Both the position numbers and the translations under genes were made by a program. From assembly GCA_027031145.1 (NCBI GenBank), contig JALVEG010000014.1, forward strand, positions 1 through 6,010: a stretch of DNA of 6,010 bases, read 5' to 3'. Source of the DNA: Saprospiraceae bacterium (GTDB taxonomy: Bacteria; Bacteroidota; Bacteroidia; Chitinophagales; Saprospiraceae). Of the stretch, positions 4,837 to 6,010 are shown piece by piece. Position 1 is the stretch's first letter, and each line of letters starts with the position of its first letter. The notes under the pieces are model-generated. The model saw nothing but the letters and a program-made list of their open reading frames with translations. It was not told where the DNA came from and did not search any database.

Positions 4837-5820
4837 TCACATCGCCAGCACTTCCAGCATTTGCAACATCTCCTGATTCAGTTCTTTTTTCTTGTGAATT
4901 GCATCCCAAAAATCAACTTTATGCAATTTATCATTTACGATTCCCAACGCTTTATTTTCCACTCCTTTCATCAAAGAATTTACAGCTTCATATCCAAGTC
5001 TGCTTGCCAACACCCTATCCGAAGCAGTTGGGGAACCCCCACGCTGTAAATGTCCAATAGTTGTAACTCTTGTTTCATAAGAATCCAGATTTTCGTGTAC
5101 CAATCTTGCCAATTCATTAGCATCACCATTTTTATTGCCTTCTGCAACAATGACAATATTGAAAAGTTTTTTCCTGATAGCAGCTTTCTTAAGCATACTT
5201 AGTAATTCATCAATTCCCCAATCCGTTTCAGGCAAAAAAGTAGCAGCTGCACCTGATGCGATTCCTGTTTCCAATGCGATAAAACCTGCATGTCTTCCCA
5301 TCACTTCTATAAAAAACAATCTATTGTGGGAACTGGCAGTATCCCTGATTTTATCTACAGCTTCCACCGCTGTATTGATAGCAGTATCATAACCAATAGT
5401 AAAATCCGTTCCGTAAATATCATTATCAATGGTACCGGGCAAACCTATAAAAGGCATATTAAATTCTCGTGAAAAATAATAAGCTCCCGTATATGTTCCG
5501 TTACCCCCGATAACAACTACTGCATCAATATCAAAGGCGACTAAACTATCATAAGCTTTTTGACGTCCTTCTGCCGTTTTAAATTCTTCACATCTTGCCG
5601 TTTTTAAAATAGTCCCGCCCCTAAGAATCGTATTTGCAACATCCTTGTTTTCAAGCCTCACTAAATTTCCGTTTATCATCCCTTTATATCCCTCCATTAT
5701 ACCATACACATGCAAATCATTGTATGTTGCGGTACGAACAACCGCTCTAATAGCCGCATTCATACCGGGAGCGTCACCTCCTGAAGTTAAAACCGCAATT
5801 CTTTTTATGTCTCTTTTCAT
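4837..5820 (-). CDS. pfkA: 6-phosphofructokinase, ATP-dependent type (PfkA)
   Basis: PfkA phosphorylates fructose 6-phosphate to fructose 1,6-bisphosphate, the committed step of glycolysis, in the cytoplasm. The 327-aa length fits bacterial PFK-1 (E. coli has 320). Visible motifs are TSGGDAPGMN (12-21), Arg25 and Arg29 matching the E. coli effector-site Arg21 and Arg25, RGGT.LKTARCEEF (68-80), GLPGTIDND with catalytic Asp132 (126-134), EVMGR with substrate Arg176 (172-176) and HLQRGGSPTASDR (257-269). The nucleotide loop reads IGGNGTY: Gly108 is the residue associated with ATP rather than pyrophosphate use, but Asn107 stands where E. coli has Asp103. Start is the ATG ending at 5820, with family sequence beginning directly after it; the leader is A/T-rich without a Shine-Dalgarno. 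The gene stands alone, with gene-free sequence on both sides. Confidence 0.96.
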   Translation of the reverse strand: MKRDIKRIAVLTSGGDAPGMNAAIRAVVRTATYNDLHVYGIMEGYKGMINGNLVRLENKDVANTILRGGTILKTARCEEFKTAEGRQKAYDSLVAFDIDAVVVIGGNGTYTGAYYFSREFNMPFIGLPGTIDNDIYGTDFTIGYDTAINTAVEAVDKIRDTASSHNRLFFIEVMGRHAGFIALETGIASGAAATFLPETDWGIDELLSMLKKAAIRKKLFNIVIVAEGNKNGDANELARLVHENLDSYETRVTTIGHLQRGGSPTASDRVLASRLGYEAVNSLMKGVENKALGIVNDKLHKVDFWDAIHKKKELNQEMLQMLEVLAM

Positions 5821-5858
5821 TTATATATATATTTATTTGTTTGTTTGTTAATAATCAT

Positions 5859-5886
5859 TTGTCTGTTGTCTAATACCAGTTGTCTG
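5859..5886. repeat. Heptamer repeat upstream of pfkA
   Basis: ttgtctg (5859-5865), ttgtcta (5866-5872), ataccag (5873-5879) and ttgtctg (5880-5886) fit a 7-bp register, three of the four being near-identical. It lies 39-66 bp upstream of the pfkA start, so within its probable leader. Role unknown; it may be simple slippage. Confidence 0.45.
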
Positions 5887-5945
5887 CTATGTCACCCCCT
5901 ACAATCTCTACTCCAGCAGATATATCCCAAGGCTTTTGCTTTTTA

Positions 5946-5953
5946 CAAAACTA
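5946..5953 (-). promoter_or_regulatory. Possible -7 element of a pfkA promoter
   Basis: On the minus strand this reads tagttttg, an exact TAnnTTTG. The nearest upstream TTG (complement of caa at 5978-5980) is 24 nt away, longer than the usual spacing of about 19. Transcription would start near 5939, giving a leader of about 120 nt that includes the heptamer repeat. Weak evidence only. Confidence 0.2.
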
Positions 5954-5977
5954 TTAATTCTTTATATTAACCTAATC

Positions 5978-6010
5978 CAATCTCAACATCAATCTCATTC
6001 AATCTCAACA
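5978..6010. repeat. Second block of phased CAATC repeats, continuing past the window
   Basis: caatc ends at 5982, 5994 and 6004 (intervals 12 and 10), with tctcaa-type words between. This is the same degenerate pattern as at 4082-4143, in the same orientation. The block is cut by the window edge. Confidence 0.5.

Overview
The window looks like chromosomal DNA from an AT-rich member of the Bacteroidota, probably an uncultured one. This is an inference. It rests on the style of the TsaD, ProC and PfkA proteins and on A/T-rich leaders with no visible Shine-Dalgarno sequence in front of tsaD, proC and pfkA. Two or three possible Bacteroidota-type promoters (TTG, about 19 nt, TAnnTTTG) add weak support. 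No rRNA or tRNA gene and no CRISPR array is visible.

Layout. (1) 1-494 (+) is the 3' end of a gatD-like gene (Glu-tRNA(Gln) amidotransferase subunit D or a close asparaginase relative), cut by the window edge. (2) 502-630 (+) is a fragment that resembles the C-terminal tail of Rpn/YhgA-family nucleases and starts directly behind the gatD stop. (3) 641-747 is a small MITE-like element: 21-bp imperfect terminal inverted repeats inside a perfect 8-bp direct repeat. (4) 781-1686 (+) is an intact Rpn-family PD-(D/E)XK nuclease ('transposase_31'), with a 3x12-bp in-frame tandem repeat and a possible internal start for a 62-aa C-terminal product. (5) 1831-2826 (-) is tsaD and 2884-3690 (-) is proC, 57 bp apart and probably co-transcribed. 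(6) 3691-4836 is a 1.15-kb gene-free stretch packed with inverted repeats, hairpins, phased short repeats and what looks like a dispersed intergenic repeat. (7) 4837-5820 (-) is pfkA, with an upstream region that again contains short repeats.

The housekeeping genes belong to separate pathways: tRNA t6A modification (tsaD), proline synthesis (proC) and glycolysis (pfkA). They do not form one functional system. The accessory signal lies in 490-1690 (two Rpn-related sequences around a MITE-like element) and in the repeat-rich proC-pfkA gap. The best candidate for unusual biology is the Rpn locus, because Rpn proteins are toxic nucleases that in E. coli are restrained by a C-terminal product made from within the same gene. 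Here a possible internal start, a possible internal promoter and a detached C-terminal fragment nearby can all be seen. Nothing in the window demonstrates a wholly new system.
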